DNA of 63,328 bases, taken from contig CANLUC010000008.1 in assembly GCA_947494195.1 (NCBI GenBank), positions 1 to 63,328 of the forward strand. Direction: 5' to 3'. Source of the DNA: an uncultured Nesterenkonia sp. (GTDB lineage: Bacteria; Actinomycetota; Actinomycetes; Actinomycetales; Micrococcaceae). Below the pieces are notes generated by a model. That model had not been told where the DNA came from. It made no database searches and saw nothing but the letters and a program-made list of their open reading frames with translations. Numbering within the stretch: position 1 is the stretch's first letter; each line of letters starts with the position of its first letter. The position numbers were made by a program, and so were the translations under genes. Positions 9,527 to 18,786 of the stretch are shown here, piece after piece.

Positions 9527-9679
9527 GCTGCTGACCTCCTGATGTCTCGGCTGCCTGACGGCAGTCGCCGGGGTTGCTGGGTGGGCGCTGAAAATGACCT
9601 GTAGCCTTGCCCAGCGTGCCTCTTGCACTTGCGCACGCGAACGCCCATTCCAGTGCTCACCACGAAGGAGGGACACACT
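9527..9679. promoter_or_regulatory. Divergent promoter region between FGE and choline sulfatase
   Basis: This 153-base gap must hold the promoters of both genes. Both starts have strong ribosome sites: AGGAGGT for FGE (about 9533-9539, minus strand) and GAAGGAGGG for betC (about 9664-9672, plus strand). I could not assign convincing -10/-35 pairs by eye. The arrangement suggests the modifying enzyme and its client are expressed together. Confidence 0.5.
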
Positions 9680-11305
9680 ATGTCTGCATCACAGAACATC
9701 TCACACCACACCGGAACCGTGTCTCCGCCGGAGCACTCGTCCACCGTTTCACCTCCGCCAAGCGTCTCACCTCCGAACATCGTGGTCATCCAGGCTGATC
9801 AGATGGCCGCCCAGGCCCTCGGTGCCTACGGCGACGACGCCGCGAAGACCCCGCACATCGACGCGCTCGCCGAGCGAGGCGCCGTCTTCGACCGCGCGTA
9901 CTGCAATTCTCCGCTGTGCGCCCCGTCGCGCGCCTCGATGATGACCGGCGTGATGCCCTCGGAGCTGGGCTGCTTCGACAACGGCGATGACTTCCCGTCC
10001 TCCGTACCCACCTTCGCGCATCGCCTGCGCCATGCCGGATATCACACCGCTCTGGTGGGTCGGATGCACTTCATCGGCGCGGACCAGCACCACGGCTTCG
10101 AAGAGCGGCTGACCACCGACGTCTACCCCGCTGACCTGGACATGGTCCCGGACTGGACGCTGCCGCTGGAGGAGAAGCTGCAGTGGTACCACGACGCAGA
10201 CGCCGTCTTCACCGCCGGAGTCTCCAAGGCCTCTGTGCAGCAGGACTTCGACGACGAGGTGGGCTTCCGCAGTCTGCGCCACCTCAACGACCGGGTGCGC
10301 GCGAACCAGGCGGCGACTGCCAAGGGAGAAGAGCAGCAGCCCTTCCTCATGGTCAGCAGCTTCATCCACCCGCATGATCCCTACGAGCCGCCGCAGGAGC
10401 ACTGGGATCGGTTCGCCGAGGGGGAGATCCCGGACCCAGCTCATCCCGAGGTGCCCGACGCCGCCGAGGATCCGCACAGCCACCGCCTGCGCGCGATGAG
10501 CGGCTTCGACCAGCGTGACCCGGACATCGAGCAGGTCCGCAACGCCCGGCGCGCCTACTACGCGGCCGTGAGCTACATCGACGACCACGTGGGACGGATC
10601 CGCGAGCGCCTGGAGACCCTGGGGCTGCTCGAGAACACCGTGATCCTGGTGACCTCTGACCACGGGGACATGCTCGGCGAGAAGGGCCTCTGGTACAAGA
10701 TGTCCCCCTACGAGCGCTCCTCCCGGGTGCCGATGATCGCCTACGGCCCCGAGCACCTCGTGCCTGCGGGCCGCTATCAGACCCCGGTCTCGCTGCTGGA
10801 CCTGATGCCCACCCTGGTCGACCTCGCCGGAGCCCGGAAGACGGACTCCGCGGGTGACTCGATGCTGGAGATCGCCAAGCGTGAGCAGGCCGGTGAGATC
10901 ACGCCCGAGGACCGGCCGGTGGTCATCGAATACCTCGCCGAAGGGACCTACCGTCCGCAGCTGACGCTCGTGCGCGGGCAGTACAAGTACGTGTTGTGCC
11001 CGGGTGATCCGGAGCAGCTGTTCGACCTGGAGTCGGACCCGGATGAGCTGCACAATGTGGCCCGCGAGGAGAAGCATGCCGGACGGGTGGCCCAGCTGCA
11101 CGGTGAGCTCGATGCCCGCTACGACCTCACGGCGCTGGAATCCGGGATCCTCGCCAGCCAGGACCGACGCCGGCTGGTCGCCGAGGCGCTGTCGATGGGC
11201 AAGATCCGCGCCTTCGACCACAACCCGGATCCGGAGCAGCGCTATGTGCGCGGCGACTTCTGGAGCGCACTGGAATACGGCACGATCCGGGGCGGCAACC
11301 GCTGA
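9680..11305 (+). CDS. betC: Choline sulfatase (type I sulfatase)
   Basis: BetC hydrolyses choline-O-sulfate to choline and sulfate in the cytoplasm, supplying sulfur and a glycine-betaine precursor. The 541-residue protein has the type I sulfatase motif LCAPSRAS, whose cysteine becomes formylglycine. Metal ligands are seen in VIQADQM near the N-terminus and VTSDHGDMLGEKGLWYKM in the second half. Choline-sulfatase traits are the SELGCFDNGDDFPSS segment, GRMHFIGADQ and the C-terminal tail ending FWSALEYGTIRGGNR (Choline_sulf_C type). The ATG at 9680 follows a GAAGGAGG ribosome site; it leaves a Ser/Pro-rich N-terminal extension of about 30 residues. FGE is encoded divergently upstream. No choline transporter or betAB gene adjoins it. 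Confidence 0.92.
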   Translation: MSASQNISHHTGTVSPPEHSSTVSPPPSVSPPNIVVIQADQMAAQALGAYGDDAAKTPHIDALAERGAVFDRAYCNSPLCAPSRASMMTGVMPSELGCFDNGDDFPSSVPTFAHRLRHAGYHTALVGRMHFIGADQHHGFEERLTTDVYPADLDMVPDWTLPLEEKLQWYHDADAVFTAGVSKASVQQDFDDEVGFRSLRHLNDRVRANQAATAKGEEQQPFLMVSSFIHPHDPYEPPQEHWDRFAEGEIPDPAHPEVPDAAEDPHSHRLRAMSGFDQRDPDIEQVRNARRAYYAAVSYIDDHVGRIRERLETLGLLENTVILVTSDHGDMLGEKGLWYKMSPYERSSRVPMIAYGPEHLVPAGRYQTPVSLLDLMPTLVDLAGARKTDSAGDSMLEIAKREQAGEITPEDRPVVIEYLAEGTYRPQLTLVRGQYKYVLCPGDPEQLFDLESDPDELHNVAREEKHAGRVAQLHGELDARYDLTALESGILASQDRRRLVAEALSMGKIRAFDHNPDPEQRYVRGDFWSALEYGTIRGGNR

Positions 11306-11325
11306 GCTGACGCTCCCGTGCGGTC

Positions 11326-11353
11326 AGTGCTGAGCCGCCAGTGCTGGGCCGCC
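11326..11353. repeat. Two tandem 14-bp repeats
   Basis: AGTGCTGAGCCGCC (11326-11339) is followed directly by AGTGCTGGGCCGCC (11340-11353), differing at one base. It lies just after the betC stop. No function is apparent; it looks like a small slippage duplication. Confidence 0.6.
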
Positions 11354-11397
11354 AGTCCCATCCCTGAGGTGACCGAGCACATCCCTGGGGCGACAAC

Positions 11398-11434
11398 GGG
11401 CGGAATGATCGCGGAAAACCGGGTCATTCCGCCC
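11398..11434. terminator. Hairpin between betC and the dehydrogenase gene
   Basis: Perfect 11-bp arms GGGCGGAATGA (11398-11408) and TCATTCCGCCC (11424-11434) enclose a loop containing GCGGAAAACC. Flanking CATCCC and GGGATG extend the symmetry. No T-run follows, so it is either a weak terminator after betC or a dyad operator for the downstream gene. The arms are certain; the function is inference. Confidence 0.5.
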
Positions 11435-11498
11435 GGGATGCGAGACGCCGCGAGGCGCGGTGACTTCGGCGATGGCGCATTCGGTAAAGTGCATCCCC

Positions 11499-12536
11499 AT
11501 GCGCGCACTAGTCATGTCCCAGACGCAGGCCCCCGTGGAGGTCCGCGAGGTGCCCGATCCCACCCCGCCAGCCGCCGGGGTCGTGGTGGAGGTGCGCGCC
11601 ACCGGACTCTGCGGCAGCGACTGGCATGCCTGGGCGGGCCATGAAGACCTCACCCTCCCCCACGTGCCCGGCCATGAGCTCGCCGGCGTCATCTCAGCAG
11701 TCGGCTCCGAGGTGCAGAACTGGGCGATCGGAGACCGCGTGACGGTGCCCTTCGTCTGCGGCTGCGGTGCCTGCGACTGGTGCCGCTCCGGCAACGCCCA
11801 GGTCTGCCCGGATCAGCAGCAGCCGGGGTTCACCCACTGGGGCTCCTTCGCCGAGTCCGTCGCCCTGCACGCCGCAGACACCAACCTCGTGGCGATCCCC
11901 GAGACAGTCTCCTTCGAGGCGGCCGCGGCGCTGGGCTGCCGGTTCGCCACCGCCTACCGGGCGCTCACCGCTCGCGCCGAGGTCAACGCTGAAGAGTGGG
12001 TCACCGTGGTGGGCGCCGGCGGCGTGGGGCTGAGCGCGGTGATGATCGCCAAGGCGCTCGGCGCCCAGGTGATCGCGGTGGATCGCAGCGCCCAGGCACT
12101 GGAGGCCGCTCAGCAGCTCGGTGCGGATCACGTGATCCTCGCCGACGGACGCGATGTGCCCGAAGCGGTCCGAGAGATCACCGGCGAAGGCAGCCACATC
12201 TCGATCGATGCGGTCGGCAGCGAGCAGACCTGTGCGGCAGCCGTGCTGAGCCTGCGCCGCCGCGGCCGGCACGTCCAGATCGGTCTGCTCCCCACGGAGT
12301 CGGGCCTGTCCCAGGTGCCGATGGCACGCGCCATCGCCTGGGAGCTCGACATCCTGGGAAGCCACGGCATGGCCGCGGTGGACTACCCGGGGATGCTGGG
12401 CCTCATCGCCAGCGGTGCCCTGCGCCCGCAGGACCTGATCGAACGCGTGGTCGGGCTCGAAGAGGCGGCGCTGCTGCTGCCGGAGATGCAGCGCTCAGCG
12501 ACCCCGGGGATGACGATGATCAACCCCAGTCGCTGA
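11499..12536 (+). CDS. Zinc-dependent alcohol dehydrogenase (MDR family)
   Basis: A 345-residue medium-chain dehydrogenase/reductase. Catalytic zinc ligands are seen in ATGLCGSDWHAW and PGHELAG; the structural zinc cysteines lie in CGCGACDWCRSGNAQVC; the NAD(P) Rossmann motif is VGAGGVGLSAV. The substrate cannot be told from sequence; many such enzymes act on alcohols or polyols. I chose the ATG at 11499 (MRALVMSQ), which lies eight bases after a TAAAGT hexamer (11485-11490) and has no ribosome site, so it may be translated from a leaderless mRNA. It is probably a single-gene unit, convergent with hemL three bases away. Confidence 0.82.
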   Translation: MRALVMSQTQAPVEVREVPDPTPPAAGVVVEVRATGLCGSDWHAWAGHEDLTLPHVPGHELAGVISAVGSEVQNWAIGDRVTVPFVCGCGACDWCRSGNAQVCPDQQQPGFTHWGSFAESVALHAADTNLVAIPETVSFEAAAALGCRFATAYRALTARAEVNAEEWVTVVGAGGVGLSAVMIAKALGAQVIAVDRSAQALEAAQQLGADHVILADGRDVPEAVREITGEGSHISIDAVGSEQTCAAAVLSLRRRGRHVQIGLLPTESGLSQVPMARAIAWELDILGSHGMAAVDYPGMLGLIASGALRPQDLIERVVGLEEAALLLPEMQRSATPGMTMINPSR

Positions 12537-12539
12537 CCC

Positions 12540-13847
12540 TCAGGGCTTCGCCTGCGCGGCGGCCTTCGCTGCGGCGGGCAGAGCATCCAGGATGCGGCCG
12601 ATCGCGGCGTCGTCGTGGGCGGAGGAGAGGAACCAGGCCTCGAACACGCTCGGCGGCAGGTAGACCCCGGCGTCGAGCATCGCGTGGAAGAACGGGCCGT
12701 AGCGGAAGGCCTCCTGGGCCTGGGCGTGGGCGTAGTTGTGCACCCCGGTGGCTGAGGTGCCGAAGGCCACCGAGAACAGCGAGCCGACCTTCTGCACGGT
12801 GTGGTCCACCCCGGCGTCATCCAACGCCGCGGTCAGCGCCTCGGAGACCAGCTGCGCCTTCTCATCGACCTGCGTGTAGACCTCTGCAGTGGCGTGCTCC
12901 AGCGTCGCAACACCGGCCGCCATGGCCACGGGATTCCCGGAGAGCGTGCCTGCGTGGTACACCGGGCCGGTGGGTGCCAGGTGCTCCATGATCTCGCGGC
13001 GTCCGGCCAGCGCGGCGGTGGGGAGTCCGCCGCCGATGACCTTGCCGAAGGTGAACAGGTCCGGCTCCCAGCCTTCGATCCGCCCGGAGGCGCCCCAGTA
13101 GCCGGCCTCGGTGATGCGGAATCCGGTCATCACCTCGTCGAAGATCATCAGGGCCCCGTGGCGCTGGGTGATCTCCCGGATGAAGGCGTTGAACCCCTCC
13201 TCAGGGGCCACCACGCCCATGTTGGCGGGGGTGGCCTCGGTGATGACCGCGGCGATGCGGTCACCGTGCTCGGCGAAGACTGCCTCCAGGGCGGGACGGT
13301 CGTTGTACTCCACCACGATGGTCTCGGAGGCCTGCGCCTCGGTGACCCCGGCAGAGCCTGGCAGGCCGAGCGTGGCCACGCCGGAGCCGGCGGCGGCCAG
13401 CAGCCCGTCGGAGTGCCCGTGATAGCAGCCAGCGAACTTCACCACGATATTTCGATCGGTGACCCCGCGGGCCAGCCGGACCGCCGTCATCGTCGCTTCG
13501 GTGCCGGTGGAGACCATGCGGATCATCTCCGCGCCGGGAACCCTCCCCCGGACGAGCTCTGCGAGCCGCGCCTCGGAGGGGTGCGAGGTGCCGAAGCCCA
13601 GGCCCTGGTCCACGGCGGCGTGGACTGCTGCGATCACCGCCGGGTGCTTATGCCCCAGCAGCGCAGGACCCCAGGAGCCGACGAGGTCCACGTACTGGGT
13701 GCCCTCGGCGTCGGTGAGGTAGGGGCCCTCGGCGGAGACCATGAAGTTCGGGGTGCCGCCCACCGAGCCGAAGGCGCGCACCGGAGAGTTGACTCCCCCG
13801 GGCATGAGCTCGCGGGCGGTGTCGAAGAGTTCCTGGTTGGACGTCAT
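12540..13847 (-). CDS. hemL: Glutamate-1-semialdehyde 2,1-aminomutase
   Basis: HemL converts glutamate-1-semialdehyde to 5-aminolevulinate, the second step of the C5 heme pathway, using PLP/PMP. The 435-residue length is normal. Class III aminotransferase landmarks: [17 protein letters not shown] at the N-terminus, [27 protein letters not shown] and the PLP-lysine segment [21 protein letters not shown] ribosome site precedes the ATG at 13847. The gene follows hemB by 17 bases and is the last member of the hemD-hemB-hemL unit. Confidence 0.96.
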   Translation of the reverse strand: MTSNQELFDTARELMPGGVNSPVRAFGSVGGTPNFMVSAEGPYLTDAEGTQYVDLVGSWGPALLGHKHPAVIAAVHAAVDQGLGFGTSHPSEARLAELVRGRVPGAEMIRMVSTGTEATMTAVRLARGVTDRNIVVKFAGCYHGHSDGLLAAAGSGVATLGLPGSAGVTEAQASETIVVEYNDRPALEAVFAEHGDRIAAVITEATPANMGVVAPEEGFNAFIREITQRHGALMIFDEVMTGFRITEAGYWGASGRIEGWEPDLFTFGKVIGGGLPTAALAGRREIMEHLAPTGPVYHAGTLSGNPVAMAAGVATLEHATAEVYTQVDEKAQLVSEALTAALDDAGVDHTVQKVGSLFSVAFGTSATGVHNYAHAQAQEAFRYGPFFHAMLDAGVYLPPSVFEAWFLSSAHDDAAIGRILDALPAAAKAAAQAKP

Positions 13848-13864
13848 GGGGACGCGGGGTCCTT

Positions 13865-15040
13865 TCAGCTGACCGGCGGGAAGCCGGCGTCGGTGCGGGA
13901 GGGGTCATGCGGTTCAGTGGGAGCATCCGGGGCCGCCGCGGTGCGGGGCTTGATCGGCTCCTGCGCCGGGGCCGGCGATGCGCCCGACCCGGTGGGTGCG
14001 GGTGGCGCGGGGGCGGACGATGCGTGGCCGCCGTCCGCGCTCCTCGTGCCGCTCCCCTGCATCTCCTCGCGCAGCCAGCCGGCGACCTCGGACGCGTAGT
14101 AGGTCAGCACATTGGTGGCGCCCGCGCGGCGGATCGCGATCAGCGATTCGGTGACCACGGTGCGGCGGTTGATCCACCCGTTGGCAGCGGCGGCCTCGAT
14201 CATCGCGTACTCCCCCGAGACCTGGTAGGCCGAGACCGGGACGTCACTGATGCTCACGGCGTCGGAGAGGATGTCCAGATAGGCGCTGGCGGGCTTGACC
14301 ATCACCATGTCAGCGCCCTCGGCGAGGTCCAGCTCGACCTCGCGCAGCGCCTCGGTCCGATTGGGGGCGTCCATCTGATACTGCTTGCGGTCGCCGCTGA
14401 GCTGGGAGTCCACAGCCTCCCGGAAGGGCCCGTAGAAGCCGGAGGCGTACTTCGCGGCATAGGCCAGGATCGGCACGTGCTGATGCCCGGCCTCGTCCAG
14501 CGCCTGGCGGATCACCGCCACCTGGCCGTCCATCATGCCGGAGGGCGCGACGACGTCGGCGCCAGAGGCTGCCTGGACCACGCCCATCTCGGCATAGAGC
14601 TCCAGGGTGGCGTCGTTGTCCACCTCGCCGTCCTCGTCGATGACCCCGCAGTGCCCGTGGTCGGTGAACTCGTCCAGGCAGAGGTCGCTCATGACCACCA
14701 GGTCCTCGCCGACCCGCTCTTTCACTGCACGGATGGAGCGGTTCAGGATGCCCTCGGGGTCCAGGCCGGCGCTGCCCTGGGGGTCTCGCGTGGCCGGGAT
14801 GCCGAAGAGCATGATGCCGCCCAGGCCGAGGTCGCGGGCCTCCTCCGCGGCTGTGAGCAGGGAGGATTCGCTGTGCTGGACCACGCCGGGCATGGAGCTG
14901 ATCGGTGCGGGCTCGGTGAGCCCTTCGCGGACGAACACCGGAAGGATCAGATCCGCTGGATGCAGCCGGGTCTCGGCCACCAGTCGGCGCATGGCGCGGC
15001 TGCGACGCATCCGGCGGGGGCGCTGTTCGGGAAAGCTCAC
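13865..15040 (-). CDS. hemB: Porphobilinogen synthase (5-aminolevulinate dehydratase)
   Basis: HemB condenses two 5-aminolevulinate molecules to porphobilinogen. The Schiff-base lysines lie in [19 protein letters not shown] and [14 protein letters not shown]. The metal-site segment [16 protein letters not shown] has cysteines, as in zinc-type enzymes. The protein is 391 residues; family members are about 325-330, and the last 60-65 residues are a Pro/Ala/Ser-rich tail with no recognisable domain. The start is GTG at 15040, with AGGAG about ten bases upstream. It lies 91 bases downstream of hemD, in the same direction. Confidence 0.95.
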   Translation of the reverse strand: MSFPEQRPRRMRRSRAMRRLVAETRLHPADLILPVFVREGLTEPAPISSMPGVVQHSESSLLTAAEEARDLGLGGIMLFGIPATRDPQGSAGLDPEGILNRSIRAVKERVGEDLVVMSDLCLDEFTDHGHCGVIDEDGEVDNDATLELYAEMGVVQAASGADVVAPSGMMDGQVAVIRQALDEAGHQHVPILAYAAKYASGFYGPFREAVDSQLSGDRKQYQMDAPNRTEALREVELDLAEGADMVMVKPASAYLDILSDAVSISDVPVSAYQVSGEYAMIEAAAANGWINRRTVVTESLIAIRRAGATNVLTYYASEVAGWLREEMQGSGTRSADGGHASSAPAPPAPTGSGASPAPAQEPIKPRTAAAPDAPTEPHDPSRTDAGFPPVS

Positions 15041-15131
15041 TGGGGTCTCCTGCTCGTCTGGCGGTTGGCGGACGGTCGGTGCTCTCCGGGCGGGTCTGCC
15101 CGAGCGGTCGCGCCGCTGATCAGTCTAGTTC

Positions 15132-15947
15132 TCAGCGACCCAGAGCAGCGAGGACAGCGTCCGCGCTCGGCTCTCGGAGAACACGCGCCGGGATGCCCCG
15201 CCGGGTCAGCGTCTTGGCGGTGGGCCGACCGATAGCCAGCAGCCGCATCCGTTCCGGGACTCCGAGGTCGGCCAGCGCGTCGGCCGCGGAGGAGCTGGTG
15301 ACCAGTAGGACGACGGCGTCCACCCCGGTGAGCCGGTCGCGGCGGAGATCTGCGGCAAGCTGGTCCAGATCCAGAAGCTCCGCTGGGTCCGGGACCGGCA
15401 GCAGCCGGCGCGGGGAGTCTCCCGGTTCCAGCCGTCCCTCCGTCACCAGGCAGTCCGTCTCATAGGCGCTGACCGCGGTGACCTCCCACCCCAGGGCGGT
15501 GAGGCCCTCGCGCAGCTCCGCGCGCGCCTGGGCTGACTGCGGCAGGAGCACCGTGGTGGCCTCCCCCGGTGCGGGGACCGGCATCTCTTGGATGATGCCC
15601 GCCGCGCTCTGCTCGGCGGCCGGCATCCACGGCTCGGTCGCCGACGCTCCTGGTACCTCCGCGAGCACCCTGGCGGTGCCGGGGCCGACGACGCCGATGC
15701 GCACGCCCTCCGGCACCGTTCCGTCCCAGCCCATCCTGCGCAGCGCACGGACAGTGTTGCCGCTGGTGAGCAGCAGCCAGCTGAAATCTCCGCGACCGAG
15801 CCGGTCCAGCGCCGTCGTCAGCTCGGTGGTGTCGGCGGGGAGTCGCTGCTCGGTCAGCGGGAGGAACTGCACCTGGAGTCCCGCCGCGCGCAGGCCAGCT
15901 TCCAGCGGGCCCGACTGTGCGGGATCTCGGGTCAGGGCTATGCGCAT
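15132..15947 (-). CDS. hemD: Uroporphyrinogen-III synthase
   Basis: HemD cyclises hydroxymethylbilane to uroporphyrinogen III with inversion of ring D. The 271-residue protein shows the loose family pattern: N-terminal IALTRDPAQSGPLEAGL, WLLLTSGNTVRALRRMGWDG, VGPGTARVLAE and a C-terminal VDAVVLLVTSSSAADALADLG, with AIGRPTAKTLTRRGIPARVL at the end. Sequence conservation in this family is low, but the position between hemB and hemC supports the call. TAGGCT lies six bases before the ATG (plus-strand 15954-15959), suggesting a leaderless mRNA that starts the hemD-hemB-hemL unit. Confidence 0.85.
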   Translation of the reverse strand: MRIALTRDPAQSGPLEAGLRAAGLQVQFLPLTEQRLPADTTELTTALDRLGRGDFSWLLLTSGNTVRALRRMGWDGTVPEGVRIGVVGPGTARVLAEVPGASATEPWMPAAEQSAAGIIQEMPVPAPGEATTVLLPQSAQARAELREGLTALGWEVTAVSAYETDCLVTEGRLEPGDSPRRLLPVPDPAELLDLDQLAADLRRDRLTGVDAVVLLVTSSSAADALADLGVPERMRLLAIGRPTAKTLTRRGIPARVLREPSADAVLAALGR

Positions 15948-15979
15948 GGTCCCAGCCTACCGAGTGCAGCCGGGGCACA

Positions 15980-16474
15980 ATGGGTGCGATGGACCGCGAA
16001 ACATTCCCAGAGATGAGCGCCCGCCGATACCGGGGCGCCCTGGTGCTCGCTCCCCTGCTCGCGGTGCTCGTCGCTGCTGCGGCCTATGCCCTGCGCGCCG
16101 GCTCCATGCCGGAGCAGGTGGCGGTGCACATGGGGCCGGACGGTATCGGCTTCGGCAGCCGGACCGTGATGGTCTCGGTCTGCTTCGGGCTGGCCCTGCT
16201 GGCCTTCGTGATCGGTGCAGTGACGGCGGAGAACACGCTGCACCGCGGCGAGTGGCACCTCTATGAGAAATCCATCGTGGTGATCGCTCAGTCGGCCGGT
16301 TTCGCGTTCACCGCCGGGGTCCTGGGGATCATTCTCAGCGCAGGGGCGTCCTCCGGCGAGGCGCCCGGGGCTGCCGCGGTGCAGTACTCGCTGCTGGCCT
16401 GGGTGGCGACCTTCGCCGTCGCCCTGCTGGTCTACGCGCTGCTCACCCCACGGGCGAGGCCCGAGCCTGCCTAG
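15980..16474 (+). CDS. Small membrane protein, DUF1648/SdpI-like
   Basis: A 164-residue predicted membrane protein of unknown function, the only plus-strand gene inside the heme cluster. Four hydrophobic segments are visible: residues about 17-35, 55-75, 90-115 and 130-150. Between the first two lies GSMPEQVAVHMGPDGIGFGSR, which resembles the DUF1648 motif of SdpI-type proteins (ARxPxxxxxHxxxxG). The start could be ATG 15980 or ATG 15989; neither has a Shine-Dalgarno. It overlaps hemC by four bases tail to tail and shares a 32-base divergent promoter gap with hemD. A heme-related role is not shown. Confidence 0.6.
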   Translation: MGAMDRETFPEMSARRYRGALVLAPLLAVLVAAAAYALRAGSMPEQVAVHMGPDGIGFGSRTVMVSVCFGLALLAFVIGAVTAENTLHRGEWHLYEKSIVVIAQSAGFAFTAGVLGIILSAGASSGEAPGAAAVQYSLLAWVATFAVALLVYALLTPRARPEPA

Positions 16475-17490
16475 GTGTCCACCACGTGCTTGAGCAGGCC
16501 GAAGTCCTCGGCGAGCAGCTGCTCCGCCACGTCCGCACCGAGCTGCATCGCGCGCTGGACCGAATCACTCCGCTCAGCGCCTGCTTCGATCGAGATGTCT
16601 CCGCCAGCTCGCTGCACCTGGGTCCCGTCGGGGGCGCAGATGACCGCGTCCAGGCGAAGCGTGGCACCGCCGTCGGGATAGTCCTCATAACGCGCCAGCC
16701 CGCCGATCGGTGCCGAACATCCGGCATTGAGCCGGGCCAGCATCCCACGTTCGGCGGAGGTCTCCAGCCGCGCAGGGATGTCGTCATAGAGCGCCAGCGC
16801 GAAGCCCAGCGGCGCCACGGGCACGGCATCCTCGGCGCGGACCTCCACCGCGAGCGCCCCCTGACCGGGGGCGGGCAGCATGACTTCCGGCGGCAGCAGC
16901 TGGGCGATGTGGTGCTCCATCCCCAGCCGTTTGAGCCCGGCTCCAGCAAGGACGACGGCGTCCAGGTCCCCCCGTGCAGCGTTCGGCGCCTGCGGCGAGG
17001 CTTCCGCCGCACCCTCGTGTCCGCGAACCCTGGCAAGCCGGGTGCCGACGTTGCCGCGGATGTCCTCGATCTGCAGATCGGGCCGCGCCGCGCGCAGCTG
17101 GGCTGCTCGGCGCGGTGAACCGGTGCCGACCTTCGCGCCCTGTGGCAGCTGATCCAGCGTGAGGTCATCGGCGGAGCACAGCGCGTCGCGCACATCGGCC
17201 CGCGCCGGGACCGAGGCGATGGTAAGCCCTTCCAGGTCCTTGGCGGGAAGGTCCTTGAGCGAGTGCACCGCGACGTCGCAGGTCTTGTCGAACAGCGCCT
17301 GCCGCAGCGCGGAGGCGAAGACCCCCGTGCCGCCCATCTGTGCCAGCGGGCCGGTGAGGATGTCCCCCTCGGTCTTCACGGTGATGAGCTCGTAGCCCTG
17401 CTCCGCGTGACCGGCGAGCGCCTCGGCCGCCGTCGTCGTCTGGGTCAGCGCCAGCTTGCTGCCGCGAGTGCCGACTGTGAAGGTCCCCAT
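16471..17490 (-). CDS. hemC: Hydroxymethylbilane synthase (porphobilinogen deaminase)
   Basis: HemC polymerises four porphobilinogens into hydroxymethylbilane, using a dipyrromethane cofactor attached to a cysteine. That cysteine is in LNAGCSAPIGGLA (about residue 245). Other landmarks: VGTRGSKLALTQT at the N-terminus, VHSLKDLPAKDLEGL, GTGSPRRAAQL and PAPGQGALAVEVR. The length, 339 residues, is slightly above the usual 310. The ATG at 17490 follows the hemH stop without a gap (TAG then ATG), so the two are almost certainly co-translated. Confidence 0.96.
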   Translation of the reverse strand: MGTFTVGTRGSKLALTQTTTAAEALAGHAEQGYELITVKTEGDILTGPLAQMGGTGVFASALRQALFDKTCDVAVHSLKDLPAKDLEGLTIASVPARADVRDALCSADDLTLDQLPQGAKVGTGSPRRAAQLRAARPDLQIEDIRGNVGTRLARVRGHEGAAEASPQAPNAARGDLDAVVLAGAGLKRLGMEHHIAQLLPPEVMLPAPGQGALAVEVRAEDAVPVAPLGFALALYDDIPARLETSAERGMLARLNAGCSAPIGGLARYEDYPDGGATLRLDAVICAPDGTQVQRAGGDISIEAGAERSDSVQRAMQLGADVAEQLLAEDFGLLKHVVDT

Positions 17491-18786
17491 CTAGCTCCTT
17501 GCGACGTCTTTGCGGAAGCGCGTGCAGTGGCAGGGCCCGCAGATGCCGGACCAGTTGCCGGGCACGACCTGTTCGCCGAATCCGACGGGCTCGCCGTTGA
17601 CGCCCTGGAGGTACTCGCTGAGCACGTCCACGAGACCGGAGACGAACTTCTCCTGGATGCCGGGGGTCGCAGCACGGTGGTAGGCCAGACCGAGCTCGGC
17701 GGCGCTGTCCTTGGCCTCGGTGTCGAGGTCCCAGAGCACCTCCATGTGGTCGGAGACGAACCCGATGGGCATCACGACGACGCCTTCGACGCCGGCCTCG
17801 GCGTACTCTTCGAGGGCGTCGTTGATGTCAGGTTCCAGCCAGGGTGTCTTGGGGCTGCCGGAGCGCGACTGGAAGGTCAGAGAATGTTCGAGCCCCTCGG
17901 CCTCGGGCACCACGTCCATCAGGTGCCGGGCCACCGCGAGGTGCTCCGCGGAGTAGACGTCGGTCCCGTACTCCTCCACGATCCTGTCAGGACCCATGGC
18001 TTCGGCGTTGCGGCTGGGGATCGAGTGCGTGACGAAGACGATCTTCGGCTTCGCCTCGGTCTTGCCGGCCTTCTCCAGCTGGGCGCGGACATCGGCGATG
18101 CCGGCGGCCAGGGCGTCCTTGAACGGGTCGATGAAGGCCTTGTCCATGAAGAACTGGCGCACCTTGACCACGCTCATCTCCTCGCGCAGGCCCGTCTCAT
18201 CCAGGGTCAGTGAGAAGTCCTCGCGGTACTGCCCGCAGGAGGAGTAGCCGTTGTAGGCCGAGGTGACCAGCGCGAGGATCCGGCGGTGACCGGCCTCATG
18301 CATCTGTTGGAACGTCTCGGTGAAGAAGGGAGTCCAGTTGCGGTTGCCCCAGTAGATCGGCACGTTGAGCTGGCGGCGGGCGACCTCGGCCTCAAGCGCG
18401 CCCTTGAGGTCGCGGTTCTGCTGGTTGATGGGGCTCACGCCGCCGTTGGCCCGGTAGTGGGTGGCGACCTCTTCCAACCGCTCATCCGGGATTCCGCGGC
18501 CGCGCGTGACATTGCGCAGGAACGGCAGGACGTCATCCTGGCCCTCCGGTCCACCGAAGGAGGCCAGCAGGATGGCGTCGTAGTTGCCGGGCTCATCGGT
18601 GGTGGAACCTTCGGCATAGTCCACCGGCAGCGGGGCCGGTGCCTCTGCGGCCTCGGCCTTCTGCTCGGTGCCCGGGGTCGGAGTGGTCCGGGAGGATTCT
18701 GCCACCGCGGACTCCGCCTCGGTCTCCGTGGGATGATCCTGAGTCTCGGTGGAGTGGTGGGCGGATTCGGAGTTCGGGGTGGTCAT
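17491..18786 (-). CDS. hemH: Coproporphyrin III ferrochelatase
   Basis: Also called CpfC. In actinobacteria it inserts iron into coproporphyrin III to give coproheme. The 431-residue protein has ILLASFGGPEG, GLEHSLTFQSR and VVVMPIGFVSDHMEVLWDLD, the last carrying the conserved His and acidic residues of ferrochelatases. A C-terminal CGPCHC plus an internal cysteine in YSSCGQY fit the [2Fe-2S] cluster known in actinobacterial enzymes (inference). The first 65 residues are a low-complexity Thr/Glu/Ala-rich extension. The ATG at 18786 overlaps the hemQ stop (TGATG); a GTG at 18789 is the alternative. Confidence 0.93.
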   Translation of the reverse strand: MTTPNSESAHHSTETQDHPTETEAESAVAESSRTTPTPGTEQKAEAAEAPAPLPVDYAEGSTTDEPGNYDAILLASFGGPEGQDDVLPFLRNVTRGRGIPDERLEEVATHYRANGGVSPINQQNRDLKGALEAEVARRQLNVPIYWGNRNWTPFFTETFQQMHEAGHRRILALVTSAYNGYSSCGQYREDFSLTLDETGLREEMSVVKVRQFFMDKAFIDPFKDALAAGIADVRAQLEKAGKTEAKPKIVFVTHSIPSRNAEAMGPDRIVEEYGTDVYSAEHLAVARHLMDVVPEAEGLEHSLTFQSRSGSPKTPWLEPDINDALEEYAEAGVEGVVVMPIGFVSDHMEVLWDLDTEAKDSAAELGLAYHRAATPGIQEKFVSGLVDVLSEYLQGVNGEPVGFGEQVVPGNWSGICGPCHCTRFRKDVARS

